Notes: generated by a model from the letters alone, not told the origin. A stretch of 64,000 bases of DNA from Cytobacillus firmus (GCF_023657595.1 NZ_CP098323.1:3558001-3622000), one strand, 5' to 3'; positions 47,008-57,787 are shown, counted from the first letter of the stretch. A program made the numbers and translations.

Positions 47008-47846
47008 TCTTCTTTAACCTGCTTTGTTTTCAATTCGGCGTGGGCTTCTTTTACAATCTTATCGGTCTGGGCTTTAAGGAGATTTTCTCCTTCTTCTTTG
47101 CTGCCTGACCAATACAGATGGAGGAGAAACTCTATGTTGCCATCTCCGCCAGTAATCGGTGAATAAGAAACGTCTTTGACATCATAGCCAAGACCCAAAG
47201 CAAATTGGATAATTTTATCAAGGACGGCTTCGTGTATTTTAGGATCTCTGACAATTCCTTTTTTTCCAACCTGCTCCCGTCCGGCTTCAAATTGCGGTTT
47301 CACTAAGGCAACTGTATCACTGCCTGGAACCAGCAGTGTTTTTAATACAGGCAATATAAGCTTTAGAGAGATGAACGAAACATCGATGGAAGCAAAATCA
47401 GGCATACCGGCTGAGAGGTCTGCAGGAGTTACATACCGGAAATTGGTCCTTTCCATGACAACAACCCGTTCATCCTGCCTTAATTTCCAGGCAAGCTGAT
47501 TATATCCGACATCCAAAGCATAGGACATTTTTGCGCCATTCTGCAGGGCGCAATCTGTAAAGCCTCCGGTTGAGGATCCAATGTCAAGGAGGATCTTGCC
47601 TTCGATTTCTAAATCAAAAACCTTCAGAGCTTTCTCAAGCTTTAAGCCACCGCGGCTGACATAGGGCATAACCTTTCCCTTGATTGCCAGCGGAATATCT
47701 GTACTAACCTTCTCGCCCGGTTTATCCAATCTGCTTTCATTGCTGAACACCAAACCGGCCATAACGGCCCTTTTCGCTTTTTCTCTCGTTTCAGCAAGAC
47801 CTCTTTCAACTAATAAAACGTCTAATCGTTCTTTCTTTGTTTTCAT
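47001..47846 (-). CDS. tlyA: TlyA-family rRNA 2'-O-methyltransferase
   Basis: A 281-residue protein with an N-terminal S4 RNA-binding domain (about 5-65, RLDVLLVERGLAETREKAKRAVMAG) and a Rossmann methyltransferase of the FtsJ type (DIGSSTGGFTDCAL binds SAM). Family members such as TlyA methylate ribose of rRNA cytidines; older annotations call it a hemolysin. It corresponds to B. subtilis YqxC. It starts three bases after dxs in the ispA-dxs-tlyA cluster. Confidence 0.93.
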   Translation of the reverse strand: MKTKKERLDVLLVERGLAETREKAKRAVMAGLVFSNESRLDKPGEKVSTDIPLAIKGKVMPYVSRGGLKLEKALKVFDLEIEGKILLDIGSSTGGFTDCALQNGAKMSYALDVGYNQLAWKLRQDERVVVMERTNFRYVTPADLSAGMPDFASIDVSFISLKLILPVLKTLLVPGSDTVALVKPQFEAGREQVGKKGIVRDPKIHEAVLDKIIQFALGLGYDVKDVSYSPITGGDGNIEFLLHLYWSGSKEEGENLLKAQTDKIVKEAHAELKTKQVKEEE

Positions 47847-47849
47847 TTT

Positions 47850-49742
47850 TTAAGCCCTTTTTTGTTTTTTTCTTGCCAGTTTTCCCATTCTCTCCACAAC
47901 ATCGTCTACAGTCATCCCGATTTCCTCTAGTAGTTCATTTACACTGCCATGCTCAATAAATTTATCAGGTATTCCCATACGGTCGATTTCGGAATGGTGG
48001 AAGCCATGCTCATGTGCATATTCAAGAATGGCACTTCCAAAGCCTCCCTGCAGGACAGCTTCTTCTATCGTAAGAATAGGCATATTCGCTCCGAACAATT
48101 CATGCAGCATTTTTTCATCAAATGGCTTAATAAACCTTGCATTAATGACTTTAATGGAATGCCCTTGTTTTTCCAGGAGCTGAGCTGCCTTCAATGCCAT
48201 TGGAATGGTTGTCCCAAAGGTTAAAATTGCTCCGTCGCTGCCATCGCGCAGAACTTCCCATGTTCCAATTGGAATAGCTTTAAGTTCTGTGTCCATCGGC
48301 ACCCCAATGCCATTTCCGCGCGGGAACCGCATGGCGATTGGGCCATCGTTATACTCAATGGCTGTTTTCACCATGTGCTGGCCTTCATTTTCATCTTTTG
48401 GCATCATCAAAACCATGTTTGGCAAATGCCTTAAAAAAGCGATATCGAATACACCCTGATGCGTCTCACCATCTGCGCCAACAAGTCCTGCCCGGTCGAT
48501 TCCAATAAATACATTCAAGTTCTGGCGTGCAATATCGTGTACGACCTGATCATAAGCACGCTGCAGGAAAGTAGAATATATCGCAAGGAACGGCTTCATG
48601 TTTTGAGTTGCCAGGCCAGCAGCTACTGTTGCTGCATGCTGTTCAGCAATACCCACATCATACATCCGTTCCGGAAATTCACTTGCAAAGCCTTCAAGCT
48701 TCGAACCAACAGGCATTGCTGGAGTGATTGCAACAATTCTTTCATCTTCTCTCGCAAGTTCCCTGACAGTTTCTGACACAAGCTTGCTCCATGCAGGCGG
48801 CGCAGCTGAAGGCTTCACAAAGTCCCCTGTTTCCATTTTATAAGGGCCTGTACCGTGCCAAGTGCCAATCTTGTCGTTTTCTGCAGGGTGATAGCCTTTC
48901 CCTTTTTTCGTTATAACATGGAGAAGCACCGGACCTTCTGTTTTCTTAGCATACGCAAGGTTCTCAAATAAAGCTTCATAATTATGCCCATCGACAGGCC
49001 CCAAATAGGTAAAGCCTAATTCCTCGAAGAACATGCCTGAAACAAACAGATACTTTAGGCTGTCTTTCAGTCTTTCAGCAGTTGAGGCCAATTTGCCGCC
49101 GACTGCCGGAACCTTTTTTAATAAATATTCAAGTTCATCTTTAACCCAATTATATTTACCTGCAGTCCTTAACCTTCCAAGAACATTGTGCAGAGCACCT
49201 ACATTAGGAGCAATCGACATTTCATTATCATTTAATATGACAATCATATCCTTTTTTTCATGGCCGATATGATTTAAGGCCTCTAAAGCCATTCCGCCTG
49301 TTAAGGCACCATCCCCAATAACGGGAATGACATAATTGCTCTCTTTTTTCAAGTCTCTTGCAATGGCCATTCCCATCGCGGCAGATAAAGAAGTAGAGCT
49401 ATGACCTGTTTCCCATACATCATGCTCACTTTCAATCATCTTTGGAAAACCGCAAAGACCTTTATATTGTCTAAGAGTATCGAATTGGCACGCACGGCCT
49501 GTAAGGATTTTGTGTACGTATGACTGATGTCCGACATCCCAAATAATTTTATCCTTCGGACTGTCGAAACACTTATGCAATGCAACAGTCAGCTCAACAA
49601 CTCCAAGATTAGGGCCAATATGTCCCCCTGTGCCTGATAGCTTCTCAATCAGGAAAGTGCGGATTTCCTGACTGAGACTTTCCAATTCTTTATTCGAGAG
49701 CCCTTTTAAAAAGGAAGGGTCTTTAATTGATAACAGATCCAT
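47850..49742 (-). CDS. dxs: 1-deoxy-D-xylulose-5-phosphate synthase
   Basis: A 630-residue thiamine enzyme condensing pyruvate and glyceraldehyde-3-phosphate, the entry step of the MEP isoprenoid pathway. The ThDP motif starts at [10 protein letters not shown] and ends at [10 protein letters not shown]; the transketolase-like middle domain has [18 protein letters not shown] at 49742 gives the MDLLSI start seen in B. subtilis; a GTG four codons before has no better ribosome site. ispA, the next isoprenoid gene, lies upstream. Confidence 0.95.
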   Translation of the reverse strand: MDLLSIKDPSFLKGLSNKELESLSQEIRTFLIEKLSGTGGHIGPNLGVVELTVALHKCFDSPKDKIIWDVGHQSYVHKILTGRACQFDTLRQYKGLCGFPKMIESEHDVWETGHSSTSLSAAMGMAIARDLKKESNYVIPVIGDGALTGGMALEALNHIGHEKKDMIVILNDNEMSIAPNVGALHNVLGRLRTAGKYNWVKDELEYLLKKVPAVGGKLASTAERLKDSLKYLFVSGMFFEELGFTYLGPVDGHNYEALFENLAYAKKTEGPVLLHVITKKGKGYHPAENDKIGTWHGTGPYKMETGDFVKPSAAPPAWSKLVSETVRELAREDERIVAITPAMPVGSKLEGFASEFPERMYDVGIAEQHAATVAAGLATQNMKPFLAIYSTFLQRAYDQVVHDIARQNLNVFIGIDRAGLVGADGETHQGVFDIAFLRHLPNMVLMMPKDENEGQHMVKTAIEYNDGPIAMRFPRGNGIGVPMDTELKAIPIGTWEVLRDGSDGAILTFGTTIPMALKAAQLLEKQGHSIKVINARFIKPFDEKMLHELFGANMPILTIEEAVLQGGFGSAILEYAHEHGFHHSEIDRMGIPDKFIEHGSVNELLEEIGMTVDDVVERMGKLARKKQKRA

Positions 49743-50110
49743 ACTGCGGACCACTCACTTTCGTTTCTTATTCGTCCGTTTTTTTACGTATATTTTGGCA
49801 ATCATGTTTATAACAAATCAAAGCTTTTTTTTTACGGCTTCCAGCCTGTCTAAAAGATAATATCTTAAGATTACCTTATTACAGGAGATTTTCCAAATGC
49901 TTTTCATTTTAAACAGTCTATCACTCCGGCCAGTCTTTCTTCGGAAAGACTCCCGGCAGCAATTCCTATCATACCAAAATATATACAATAAAGACCATCA
50001 TTTTATTAAACAGCAAATGCCGCTGGTACAAATAGTACAGCGGCAAGACCATCGTTTCTTCATTCATTTTTGTACCCTGTCTTTGCGATTATGAGTATGT
50101 AATCCAGAAA
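49743..50110. other. Gap between ispA and dxs
   Basis: These 368 bases hold no convincing gene. Two hairpins are seen: GCCGCTG/CAGCGGC at 50019-50044, which with a weak T-tract may end the ispA transcript, and AGTCTTTC-UUCG-GAAAGACT at 49932-49951, a stable tetraloop stem of unknown role. The dxs promoter is not obvious. Confidence 0.5.
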
Positions 50111-51004
50111 TTAGTGGTCCCTGTTTGCAATTAGATCTGTTATTTCTTCGAGCAGCTCTGTTTGAAGGCCTGTTTCCTTCAGCTTCTCTTTTGCAGAGCT
50201 GATATGGTATTCGAGCGCCTCTTTCGCGCCGTTCATTGTAAGAAGAGCTGGATAGGTGCTTTTATTTTTTGATTCATCACTGCCAACGGGCTTCCCGATT
50301 ATCTCTTCTGTTCCTTCAAGGTCGAGAATGTCATCCCTTATTTGAAAAGCAAGTCCCAGATGATAAGCAAAATGGGATAGTGCCTGAATCGTGTCTTCAT
50401 TGGCATTTGCCAAAATAGCACCTGAAACCACACTGCATTCCAGCAATTTGCCGGTCTTATGCACGTGGATATACTCCAGGTCCTCTAAGTCCAGCTGTTT
50501 GCCCTCTCCTTTAATGTCTGCTGCCTGACCTCCAACCATCCCTTCAGCACCTGCAGCTTTTGAAAGCACTTTAATTAAAGACAGCCTGGTTTCGGCTGAA
50601 GCAAATTCGTCCGGGGTTTCCGCAATGGTTTGGAAGCTGTATGTGAGCAAGGCATCGCCTGCCAGGATGGCAAAAGCTTCTCCATATACTTTATGGTTAG
50701 TCGGTTTACCTCTTCTTAAATCGTCATTATCCATACTTGGCAGGTCATCGTGAATGAGCGAATAGGTATGGATCATTTCGATTGCCGCCGCAGTCCATAA
50801 CCCTTTTGCCGTATCTTCGCCAAAAGCAGCCAATGTGGCAAATAACAGCATCGGCCTGATCCGCTTTCCTCCGGCTTCAAGTGAATAATTCATCGCTTCC
50901 TTGATTTCAGGTGGAGCATTCAATTTATGTACATATTCTTTTAAATGAATTTCCAGTTTACGCTTATGCAATTCAGAGAAAGAACTTAAGGATTGCTGCT
51001 GCAA
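50111..51004 (-). CDS. ispA: Farnesyl diphosphate synthase
   Basis: A 297-residue all-helical prenyl transferase joining IPP with DMAPP and GPP. The first Asp-rich motif DDLPSMDND is at residues 86-94 and the second (DDILD) near 230. The residues ahead of the first motif (YSLIH) fit a short-chain (C15) product. Two bases separate it from xseB. Confidence 0.95.
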   Translation of the reverse strand: MQQQSLSSFSELHKRKLEIHLKEYVHKLNAPPEIKEAMNYSLEAGGKRIRPMLLFATLAAFGEDTAKGLWTAAAIEMIHTYSLIHDDLPSMDNDDLRRGKPTNHKVYGEAFAILAGDALLTYSFQTIAETPDEFASAETRLSLIKVLSKAAGAEGMVGGQAADIKGEGKQLDLEDLEYIHVHKTGKLLECSVVSGAILANANEDTIQALSHFAYHLGLAFQIRDDILDLEGTEEIIGKPVGSDESKNKSTYPALLTMNGAKEALEYHISSAKEKLKETGLQTELLEEITDLIANRDH

Positions 51005-51006
51005 GA

Positions 51007-51240
51007 TTATTCCTCCTCCGGAATGGCGAAGTTCGTTTTTCGGCCATCTTCCGTCAGTATTTCCGTAAGCTGTGATTCCACATTTTTAAGCTTATCATGG
51101 CATAATTTTGAAAGCTCCATGCCCTTTTTATAAATATTAATAGCCTCCTCAAGAGGAACATCGCCCTCTTCAAGCTTTTCCACAATCACTTCAAGTTCTT
51201 CCATCGCTTGCTCAAATGAAAGTTGCTTTTCATCCGCCAT
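51007..51240 (-). CDS. xseB: Exodeoxyribonuclease VII small subunit
   Basis: A 77-residue helical subunit; the [23 protein letters not shown] motif is diagnostic. ATG at 51240 lies eight bases after GAGGAG, which itself spans the xseA stop, so xseA and xseB are translationally coupled. A GTG three codons upstream sits too close to that site. Confidence 0.95.
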   Translation of the reverse strand: MADEKQLSFEQAMEELEVIVEKLEEGDVPLEEAINIYKKGMELSKLCHDKLKNVESQLTEILTEDGRKTNFAIPEEE

Positions 51241-51245
51241 GCCAT

Positions 51246-52586
51246 TCACTCCTCAATATCCGTTACCCGGCATTCAATAGTTCCATCAGATACCTTCAAT
51301 TTTAACATATCATTCACTTTAACCTGAGACACAGTCTTTACCAGGGATTCCTTTTCTGTATAAGCAAGGCTATAGCCTCTATCCATGATTTTGAGAGGAC
51401 TGAGCGCCTCAAGGGTTGAAATAACTCTCGCAAAATCCTTTTCTTTTGCAGCCAGGGTATTTGCCATTGTTTTGTTTAAAAGCTTATGCAGCCGATCATG
51501 TTTTTCTTTTGCCTGATCCATCAGCTGACCGGGGTGACTACGAACCAGCCTTTTTTGGAGGATATCAGCCTGTTCCTGCTTTAAATCATGCAGCCTCTTT
51601 GATCCCCGCAGCAGCTGTTCGGTGAATTTGTCAAGCTGTTCCAGTTTTTGTTCATACAATTTTTTGGGGAATCTGAAAGCATAGGATTTCTGTACCCTTA
51701 GAAGCCGTTCATTTTGCAGTGCAATTTGTTCCTTCATCGCTCTTATCAGCCTTGATTGCCTGTTAAAAAGCCTTTCTGACAAATCATCAATATGCGGGAC
51801 TGCCAATTCAGCAGCTCCCGTTGGGGTTGGAGCCCTTAAATCTGCAACAAAATCGGCTATTGTAAAATCTGTTTCATGGCCAACAGCTGATATTACAGGT
51901 ATTTCCGACTTGAATATGGCCCTTGCCACAGCTTCTTCATTAAAGGCCCAAAGCTCTTCAATGGAACCTCCGCCTCTGCCGATAATTAAGACATCCGCTT
52001 CCCTGGAGGCATTTGCATCCTTTATCGCTTTCACAATCGACGGAGCTGCCTGGTTACCCTGGACAAGCGCAGGGTATATAAGTATGTTCGCGATTGGATA
52101 GCGCCTTTTGAGCGTTGTCAAAATATCTCTGATTGCAGCACCGGTAGGGGATGTGATAACAGCAACTGTACGTGGATAACGAGGGATATTTTTTTTATGC
52201 GCAGACGAAAAGTATCCTTCTTTCTCCAGTTTCTCCTTAAGCTGCTCGTATGCCAGATAGAGCTCACCAACCCCGTCCGGCTGCATTTCCTGTACATACA
52301 TTTGATATTGCCCGCTGGATTCATAAACGGAAATCGCTCCGCGAACTAATACTTTCATGCCGTTCTCCGGCCTGAATTTCATGGATCTCGCATTTCCTGC
52401 AAACATTACAGCTAAAATTCTGGCTTTCTCATCCTTTAAAGTGAAATACATATGGCCGCTTGAGTGCTGTTTAAAGTTTGAGATTTCTCCCTTAACCAAA
52501 ATATTTTGTAAATGAGGGTCGGCGTCAAATTTTCTTTTTATGTATTTGGTCAGTGCGTGAACTGTCAGATACTGCTGTTCCTTCAT
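51246..52586 (-). CDS. xseA: Exodeoxyribonuclease VII large subunit
   Basis: A 446-residue catalytic subunit of ExoVII, which degrades single-stranded DNA to oligonucleotides from both ends. The N-terminal OB-fold (about 1-100), the catalytic domain with [14 protein letters not shown] and [14 protein letters not shown], then long coiled coils (about 255-400) are visible. ATG at 52586 has AAGGAG seven bases upstream and gives the usual length; a longer frame to 52691 would run into the repeat block. Confidence 0.95.
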   Translation of the reverse strand: MKEQQYLTVHALTKYIKRKFDADPHLQNILVKGEISNFKQHSSGHMYFTLKDEKARILAVMFAGNARSMKFRPENGMKVLVRGAISVYESSGQYQMYVQEMQPDGVGELYLAYEQLKEKLEKEGYFSSAHKKNIPRYPRTVAVITSPTGAAIRDILTTLKRRYPIANILIYPALVQGNQAAPSIVKAIKDANASREADVLIIGRGGGSIEELWAFNEEAVARAIFKSEIPVISAVGHETDFTIADFVADLRAPTPTGAAELAVPHIDDLSERLFNRQSRLIRAMKEQIALQNERLLRVQKSYAFRFPKKLYEQKLEQLDKFTEQLLRGSKRLHDLKQEQADILQKRLVRSHPGQLMDQAKEKHDRLHKLLNKTMANTLAAKEKDFARVISTLEALSPLKIMDRGYSLAYTEKESLVKTVSQVKVNDMLKLKVSDGTIECRVTDIEE

Positions 52587-52651
52587 AACAATCTCCTTTA
52601 TGCAGAAGTCGTATTGAACCTCCTGCAAAGCAATAACACATGAAAAGCGCA

Positions 52652-52790
52652 AGCGCCTTGCCCACGAAGGAACGCAGACTAAGAACGCCACGTCCTCCTA
52701 AAAGCTGCCGCTTTCGGTCGTGCGATGTTTATGCTTACGAAGCCTTCCTTGTACTGGGGGCCTCAAGTGACCTCGAGGGGGTAGGCGCTC
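52652..52790. repeat. Dispersed repeat, long copy, upstream of xseA
   Basis: A GC-rich block bounded by AGCGCCT (52652-52658) and its inverted end AGGCGCT (52784-52790). The core ACCTCGAGGGGG (52771-52782) is shared exactly with 46339-46350. From memory, repeats with these ends are common between genes in Bacillus relatives. A long plus-strand frame in it has no ribosome site. Confidence 0.65.
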
Positions 52791-52863
52791 CCCCTGAAAG
52801 CTGTCGAAGCTTTCCTTGTGGAGCTGGACAATTATCAAGTTCGAGGTTATTCTATCTTACCAA

Positions 52864-52933
52864 TAAAAAAAACTGTCCTTCCATTCAGCCTGCATCACAG
52901 GCTTCCTAAATACAGGATAATGGAAATGGACAG
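52864..52933 (-). terminator. Nested hairpin terminator of folD
   Basis: Outer arms CTGTCCTTCCATT (52873-52885) and AATGGAAATGGACAG-type sequence ending at 52933 enclose a smaller hairpin (AGCCTG/CAGGCT). Nine T residues follow on the minus strand. The folD stop is at 52961. Confidence 0.78.
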
Positions 52934-52960
52934 ATTTTGCATCTATGGCGGCCAGGAATT

Positions 52961-53818
52961 TTAGATTTTGCTTATAGAATACTTTGCTGCCTTTAATGTG
53001 TTATGCATTAACATGGTAATAGTCATCGGCCCCACTCCGCCCGGAACAGGAGTAATATACCCTGCTTTGTGCTTAACTGTCTCGAAATCAACATCGCCGC
53101 AAAGCTTTCCTGCCGCATTTCGATTCATGCCCACATCAATCACGATTGCACCATTTTTAACATGGTCCTCCGTAATTAAATTGGCTTTACCTGCTGCTGC
53201 CACCAGAATATCTGCCCGCTTTGTATATTCCTTTAGATTAGCTGTTTTCGAGTGACAGTAGGTGACAGTTGCATCTTTATTAAGAAACAGCTGCCCTGCA
53301 GGTTTACCTACAATGTTGCTTCTGCCAATAACCACTACATGCTTTCCGGAAATGTCCGCCCCGATGCTTTCAAGCATTTCAATGATCCCTGCAGGAGTAC
53401 ATGGGATATAGGCATCCTGAGCTGTCATCATCCTGCCGATATTTATGGGATGAAATCCATCCACATCTTTTTCAGGAGATATGGTCTCGATGATGGCTTT
53501 TTCATTAATATGGCTTGGGAGCGGCAGCTGGACCAGGATTCCATGGATTGCATCACTTTTGTTTAACTCAGTGATTTTTCTGATAAGCTCTTGTTCGCTG
53601 ACACTTTCGGGAAGTTCAATAAGCATAGAATACATGCCCAGCTTATTGCAGGTTTTCTGCTTGTTATTCACATACGTTCTGGATGCCTGATTATCCCCAG
53701 CTAAAATAACAGCCAATCCTGGCGTGACTCCTTCTGCCTTAAGCTTTTGCACTTCAGCACCGATACGATCCTGTTTCTTTCTTGCAATTTCTTTTCCATC
53801 TATTAATTCTGCAGCCAT
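52961..53818 (-). CDS. folD: Bifunctional methylenetetrahydrofolate dehydrogenase/cyclohydrolase
   Basis: A 285-residue enzyme interconverting 5,10-methylene-THF and 10-formyl-[17 protein letters not shown] with the catalytic Lys, QLPLPSH and the C-terminal [14 protein letters not shown] signature are clear; [11 protein letters not shown] binds NADP. ATG at 53818 follows GGGGG by six bases and gives the MAAELIDGK start; the 19 extra residues of a longer frame are not family-like. Confidence 0.95.
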   Translation of the reverse strand: MAAELIDGKEIARKKQDRIGAEVQKLKAEGVTPGLAVILAGDNQASRTYVNNKQKTCNKLGMYSMLIELPESVSEQELIRKITELNKSDAIHGILVQLPLPSHINEKAIIETISPEKDVDGFHPINIGRMMTAQDAYIPCTPAGIIEMLESIGADISGKHVVVIGRSNIVGKPAGQLFLNKDATVTYCHSKTANLKEYTKRADILVAAAGKANLITEDHVKNGAIVIDVGMNRNAAGKLCGDVDFETVKHKAGYITPVPGGVGPMTITMLMHNTLKAAKYSISKI

Positions 53819-53908
53819 TTGTATCCCCCTATCAGAAACTCGAAAGCGCCTTTGATAAGGACTGCCGGCTTGCATCTAGAAAGTGCCAGCATATCCAGTG
53901 TATGTTTT

Positions 53909-54298
53909 TTAGAGTTTTTCTTTTACCTTTGATAAAACACCATTAATAAACTTGCTTGACTGATCATCGCCGTATAGTTTGGCAATCTCAATTGCTTCAT
54001 CGAGCACCACATTGGCTGGCACTTCCTCTGTTAAATACAGCAGCTCAAAAACAGATAAGCGCAGAAGATTGCGGTCTACAGTGGCAAGTCTCTCCAGCGT
54101 CCATTTTTCAAGAAATCCTTTGATTTCACTATCAATTGTTTCTTTATGCTCCAGCACACCAGATACAAGTTTGCTTAGATATTCATCGTTCTTTCCGCCC
54201 TCTAAAACATGTTCGATGGCGGTCTCTGGTTCTGTCCCGCTTACATCAATTTGAAATAACGCCTGCAATGCTTTTTCTCTGGCTGTTCTTCTCTTCAT
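53909..54298 (-). CDS. nusB: Transcription antitermination factor NusB
   Basis: A 129-residue all-helical protein that with NusE (S10) binds boxA RNA to keep rRNA transcription processive. The N-terminal KRRTAREKALQALFQID and C-terminal PANVVLDEAIEIAKLYG and SSKFINGVL motifs are typical. The 270-base gap up to yqhY holds the yqhY terminator and otherwise AT-rich sequence in which I see no gene. Confidence 0.95.
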   Translation of the reverse strand: MKRRTAREKALQALFQIDVSGTEPETAIEHVLEGGKNDEYLSKLVSGVLEHKETIDSEIKGFLEKWTLERLATVDRNLLRLSVFELLYLTEEVPANVVLDEAIEIAKLYGDDQSSKFINGVLSKVKEKL

Positions 54299-54523
54299 CT
54301 TTATAAAACTCCTTTATGGCTAGCATAGTAATTTTCATTTTTGAGCATTTGCACGTCCAAAAATTGCATAAGAAGATAATAGCATAAGTAAGGAATCTTC
54401 GCACTACAACAAGAGCATTATGTTTGGTCAGAAACATATGCAAGAAAACTTATAATATTAATTTCCCCTTTACAAACGCCTTTATAACGATTTAGGGAGT
54501 GAATGATGAAGAGAATGAACCAT

Positions 54524-54558
54524 AAAAAAGCCAAAGACGAGTCTGATGTCTTTGGCTT
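54524..54558 (-). terminator. Terminator of accB-accC-yqhY
   Basis: AAGCCAAAGAC/GTCTTTGGCTT, eleven pairs, followed on the minus strand by six T residues, 11 bases after the yqhY stop. Confidence 0.85.
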
Positions 54559-54568
54559 GATGTGTGTG

Positions 54569-54976
54569 TTACATTTCCTGTTCGTATTCAACTTCATGCT
54601 TTTGGTTTTCAAACATGATTCCTACTACGTGAATGTTTACTTCCTGGGCGTCCAGGGCTGTCATATTCAACAGTGCTTGACGGATGTTGTCCTGGATTTT
54701 TTGGGCAACGCTTGGGATGGAAATGCCGAATTTCATCAGACAATAAACATCGACTTTGATGCCTTCTTCTGTTAATTCAACTTTAACACCTTTGCCGTGG
54801 TTCTTTTTACCAAGCCGCTCAACCACTCCTGTAGCGAAGTTCCCGCGCATTTGCGCAACACCTTCTACTTCTGAAGCAGCAATGCCGGCAATAACCTCAA
54901 TAACTTCCGGTGCAATTTCCACCTTGCCCAGGCCTGAATTCTCAGGGCTCATTTCGAGAATGTTATTTTCGTTCAT
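54569..54976 (-). CDS. yqhY: Asp23/Gls24 family protein YqhY
   Basis: A 135-residue alkaline-shock-like (Asp23/DUF322) protein. GKVEIAPEVIEVIAGIAASEVEGV is the family signature, and the GVKVELTEEGIKVDVYCLMKFG stretch follows. In B. subtilis yqhY is linked to acetyl-CoA carboxylase genes and its loss disturbs lipid synthesis, so a role in adjusting ACC activity has been proposed. It follows accC by 20 bases. Confidence 0.93.
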   Translation of the reverse strand: MNENNILEMSPENSGLGKVEIAPEVIEVIAGIAASEVEGVAQMRGNFATGVVERLGKKNHGKGVKVELTEEGIKVDVYCLMKFGISIPSVAQKIQDNIRQALLNMTALDAQEVNIHVVGIMFENQKHEVEYEQEM

Positions 54977-54996
54977 TTTAGCACCTCCACAAGTCT

Positions 54997-56349
54997 TTAA
55001 GAATTCATTACATCATGCAATTCAAGAAATTTCGTATTAAACTGCCCTTCCACAAAATTTTCATGGCTTAAGAGCTTGAGATGGAACGGGATTGTTGTAT
55101 GAACCCCTTCAACTACAAATTCGCTTAATGCCCTTTTCATTCTGGAAATGGCTTCTTCTCTAGTATTGCCATAAGTGATCACTTTTGCAATCATTGAATC
55201 GTAATATGGAGGAATCATATAGCCCGGGTAGGCAGCAGAGTCGACTCGGACACCAAGCCCTCCAGGAGGCAGATACATATTGATCCTTCCTGCTGATGGC
55301 ATAAAATTCTTCTCCGGGTTTTCCGCATTAATTCTGCATTCGATTGACCAGCCGTTAAATGTCACATCACTTTGTGTGAAGTTAAGCTTTTCTCCTGAAG
55401 CAACCTTAATTTGCTCCTTGATTAAATCGACCCCCGTTACCATCTCTGTAACAGGATGCTCAACCTGAATACGTGTGTTCATTTCCATGAAATAGAACTT
55501 GCGATTTTTATAATCATATATAAATTCTATCGTGCCAGCGCCTGTATAATCAACCGCTTTTGCAGCTTTTACAGCAGCATTTCCCATCTCTTCGCGTGTT
55601 TCACCGTCAAGCGCAGGTGAAGGCGTTTCCTCAAGCAGCTTTTGCAGACGCCTTTGGATGGAACAATCCCTTTCCCCGAGATGGACGGTGTTCCCGTAAT
55701 TGTCTGCAAGAACCTGAATCTCCACATGACGGAAGTCCTCGATATATTTTTCGATATAAACGCCAGGATTCCCGAATGCTGTAAGTGCTTCCTGCTGTGT
55801 AATTGTAATTCCTTTAATAAGCTCCTGCTCATTGCGCGCTACGCGGATTCCTTTCCCGCCTCCGCCCGCAGTCGCTTTAATAATGACCGGATATTCAATC
55901 TTTTCTGCCAGCTGGATAGCATCTTCAGCATCCTTAATGATTCCATTAGAGCCCGGAACAATCGGAACTCCTGCTTCCTTCATCGTTTCCCTTGCAATAT
56001 CCTTTGTGCCCATTTTGCTGATGGCTTCAGGTGTAGGTCCTACAAAAATAATATTGCATTCTCTGCACAATTCGGCAAAGTCCGCATTCTCTGCAAGGAA
56101 TCCATAACCTGGATGAATGGCGTCACAGCCGGTAAGCTTAGCGACACTTATTATATTTGTAAAATTTAAATAGCTGTCCTTAGATGCTGTTGGACCAATG
56201 CAGTATGCCTCATCCGCCAGCTGAACATGGAGCGCTTCCCTGTCAGCTTCTGAAAAGACAGCAACAGATTCAATCCCCATTTCGCGGGCTGCCCTGATAA
56301 TGCGGACAGCTATTTCTCCTCTGTTGGCAATCAAGAGTTTTTTTATCAT
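54997..56349 (-). CDS. accC: Acetyl-CoA carboxylase biotin carboxylase subunit
   Basis: A 450-residue ATP-grasp enzyme that carboxylates the biotin on Acc[21 protein letters not shown] opens the protein, [12 protein letters not shown] is the ATP-binding glycine loop, and [18 protein letters not shown] the catalytic region. It follows accB by 14 bases. Confidence 0.96.
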   Translation of the reverse strand: MIKKLLIANRGEIAVRIIRAAREMGIESVAVFSEADREALHVQLADEAYCIGPTASKDSYLNFTNIISVAKLTGCDAIHPGYGFLAENADFAELCRECNIIFVGPTPEAISKMGTKDIARETMKEAGVPIVPGSNGIIKDAEDAIQLAEKIEYPVIIKATAGGGGKGIRVARNEQELIKGITITQQEALTAFGNPGVYIEKYIEDFRHVEIQVLADNYGNTVHLGERDCSIQRRLQKLLEETPSPALDGETREEMGNAAVKAAKAVDYTGAGTIEFIYDYKNRKFYFMEMNTRIQVEHPVTEMVTGVDLIKEQIKVASGEKLNFTQSDVTFNGWSIECRINAENPEKNFMPSAGRINMYLPPGGLGVRVDSAAYPGYMIPPYYDSMIAKVITYGNTREEAISRMKRALSEFVVEGVHTTIPFHLKLLSHENFVEGQFNTKFLELHDVMNS

Positions 56350-56363
56350 TCTGTAACCGCTCC

Positions 56364-56870
56364 TTATTCAGGCTTTACTAAAAATAGTGGCTGGCCATAT
56401 TCTACTAATTGGCCGTCCTTTACAAGCACTTCTACAATTTCACCATTAACTTCCGCTTCGATTTCATTAAATAATTTCATTGCCTCTACAATGCAGACAA
56501 TGGAATCATTCGTAACTTTTGAACCGGCTTTTACATATGCATCAGCATCAGGTGAGGATGACTGATAAAAGGTCCCTACCATTGGTGAGACAATCTTATG
56601 TAAATCTTCCGCGGCTTCCGCCTTTGGTTCAGGAGCAGCTGCTGGCGCTTCTGCTTTTGGCTCTTCCACTTTCACAGCAGCTGGCTGGACCGGCTGTGGA
56701 GCAGGCGCTAACACTTGGGCAGCTGCAGGCTGAACTTGCTGTACAACAGCGGCTTCATTGCCTTTTTTCTTCATTTCAATTTTAGAACCTTCATGCTCAT
56801 ATACAAATTCATCAATATTTGACTGATCTACCAATTTAATCAGTTCACGGATTTCTTGTACTTTTAACAT
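56364..56870 (-). CDS. accB: Acetyl-CoA carboxylase biotin carboxyl carrier protein
   Basis: A 168-residue carrier. A short helical N-terminus, an Ala/Pro/Glu linker (about 45-88) and the biotinyl domain with the modified Lys132 in VEAMKLF. ATG at 56870 has AGGGGTG upstream; the longer frame to 56999 extends through the promoter. It starts the accB-accC-yqhY operon of malonyl-CoA synthesis. Confidence 0.95.
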   Translation of the reverse strand: MLKVQEIRELIKLVDQSNIDEFVYEHEGSKIEMKKKGNEAAVVQQVQPAAAQVLAPAPQPVQPAAVKVEEPKAEAPAAAPEPKAEAAEDLHKIVSPMVGTFYQSSSPDADAYVKAGSKVTNDSIVCIVEAMKLFNEIEAEVNGEIVEVLVKDGQLVEYGQPLFLVKPE

Positions 56871-56975
56871 TTTTGCACCCCTTGTTTTCTCATTGCATGA
56901 TAATTCCCTTAATCCGTATGCTGATTTTGCTGAAAGATTTAGAAACATACGGCTGGAATGTTCTGCATGGTTTGA

Positions 56976-57024
56976 ATTATGACTAGATACTAATATCATA
57001 CGATAAGACCTTATAAAACTTCAA
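56976..57024 (-). promoter_or_regulatory. accB promoter with a FapR-like palindrome
   Basis: Minus strand TTGAAG (complement of 57019-57024), 18 bases, TATGAT (complement of 56995-57000). Directly after the -10 lies ATTAGTATCTAGTCATAAT (56976-56994), which matches the FapR site TTAGTACCTGGTACTAA at 13 of 17 positions. FapR represses lipid synthesis genes when malonyl-CoA is low; accBC is not a classic target, so this needs checking. The rest of the 374-base gap shows only the spoIIIAH terminator. Confidence 0.45.
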
Positions 57025-57196
57025 CATTCTATTATGTACTGGATAATAATTTCTCTTTCCGTCCTATGTTCCATTTTAATATTTTTCTAAATGTTTGTGA
57101 AATGTTTCATTGGATTTAACCGAATTTCATCCAAAATCACTTCACATTCAGGACTTTTATACCATTTCCTGAAGCAATAGTTACCAAACTGCCAAT

Positions 57197-57235
57197 AAAA
57201 AGAAAAGGGGAGCCCGCAAAGTTTTGCAGGCTCCC
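57197..57235 (-). terminator. Terminator of the spoIIIA operon
   Basis: GGGAGCCCGC/GCAGGCTCCC hairpin with one mismatch, then CTTTTCTTTTT on the minus strand, ten bases after the spoIIIAH stop. Confidence 0.85.
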
Positions 57236-57244
57236 GCTACATTT

Positions 57245-57784
57245 TTATTTTTCAACCTGAAATTCAACAGCCACTGCCTCAAGCTTTCCAATTTCGTTTC
57301 TTACTTCCTGGATGATGTTGTTTGCAGCTGAAGCTGAATGATCTTTTGCTTTAACAGTAATTTGAACCTTCTTGCCATCGGCACGGACAAGCACATCTTC
57401 ATAATCCATCGCTCTGATTAATGTTTCAAGCATCGCTTCCTTTTGTGCAATTTCATTTAATTCATCAATTTGATCTTTCGCCTTCATTCTTTCTTCGGCA
57501 GGAAGGTCAGTTTGACCAAGGACCTCCTGCAGGTCTTCCTTCATGCGGCTGCGCTCGTCATCAAGCTGAAGACGGAGATTTTCAAACATTTCATCACTGG
57601 CAGTGTTTGTAATGATCGCTTTGCCGTCTTCACTCTCAACTGACTCCATTTCACCCTGTGCCTTTTCTTCCATTCCAGCAAGGTCACTGCCTTTTTGCTC
57701 CGGTGATGTTACATAATAAACCGATAATACAACCACCAAACTCAGCATTGTTAATAGCCAGACCGTTTGTTTCTTTAAAAGCAT
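57245..57784 (-). CDS. spoIIIAH: Stage III sporulation protein AH
   Basis: A 179-residue mother-cell membrane protein whose extracellular YscJ/FliF-like domain binds SpoIIQ from the forespore to form the feeding-tube channel. One N-terminal membrane segment (about 7-26), an acidic linker, and a C-terminal alpha/beta domain (about 100-179) with coiled-coil helices before it. It is shorter than the B. subtilis protein (218 residues), mainly in the linker. Last gene of spoIIIA. Confidence 0.94.
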   Translation of the reverse strand: MLLKKQTVWLLTMLSLVVVLSVYYVTSPEQKGSDLAGMEEKAQGEMESVESEDGKAIITNTASDEMFENLRLQLDDERSRMKEDLQEVLGQTDLPAEERMKAKDQIDELNEIAQKEAMLETLIRAMDYEDVLVRADGKKVQITVKAKDHSASAANNIIQEVRNEIGKLEAVAVEFQVEK

Positions 57785-57787
57785 CTA

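Noticed and set aside
52640..52909. 89-codon plus-strand frame upstream of xseA
   Set aside because: It lies within the dispersed repeat and the folD terminator and has no ribosome site.
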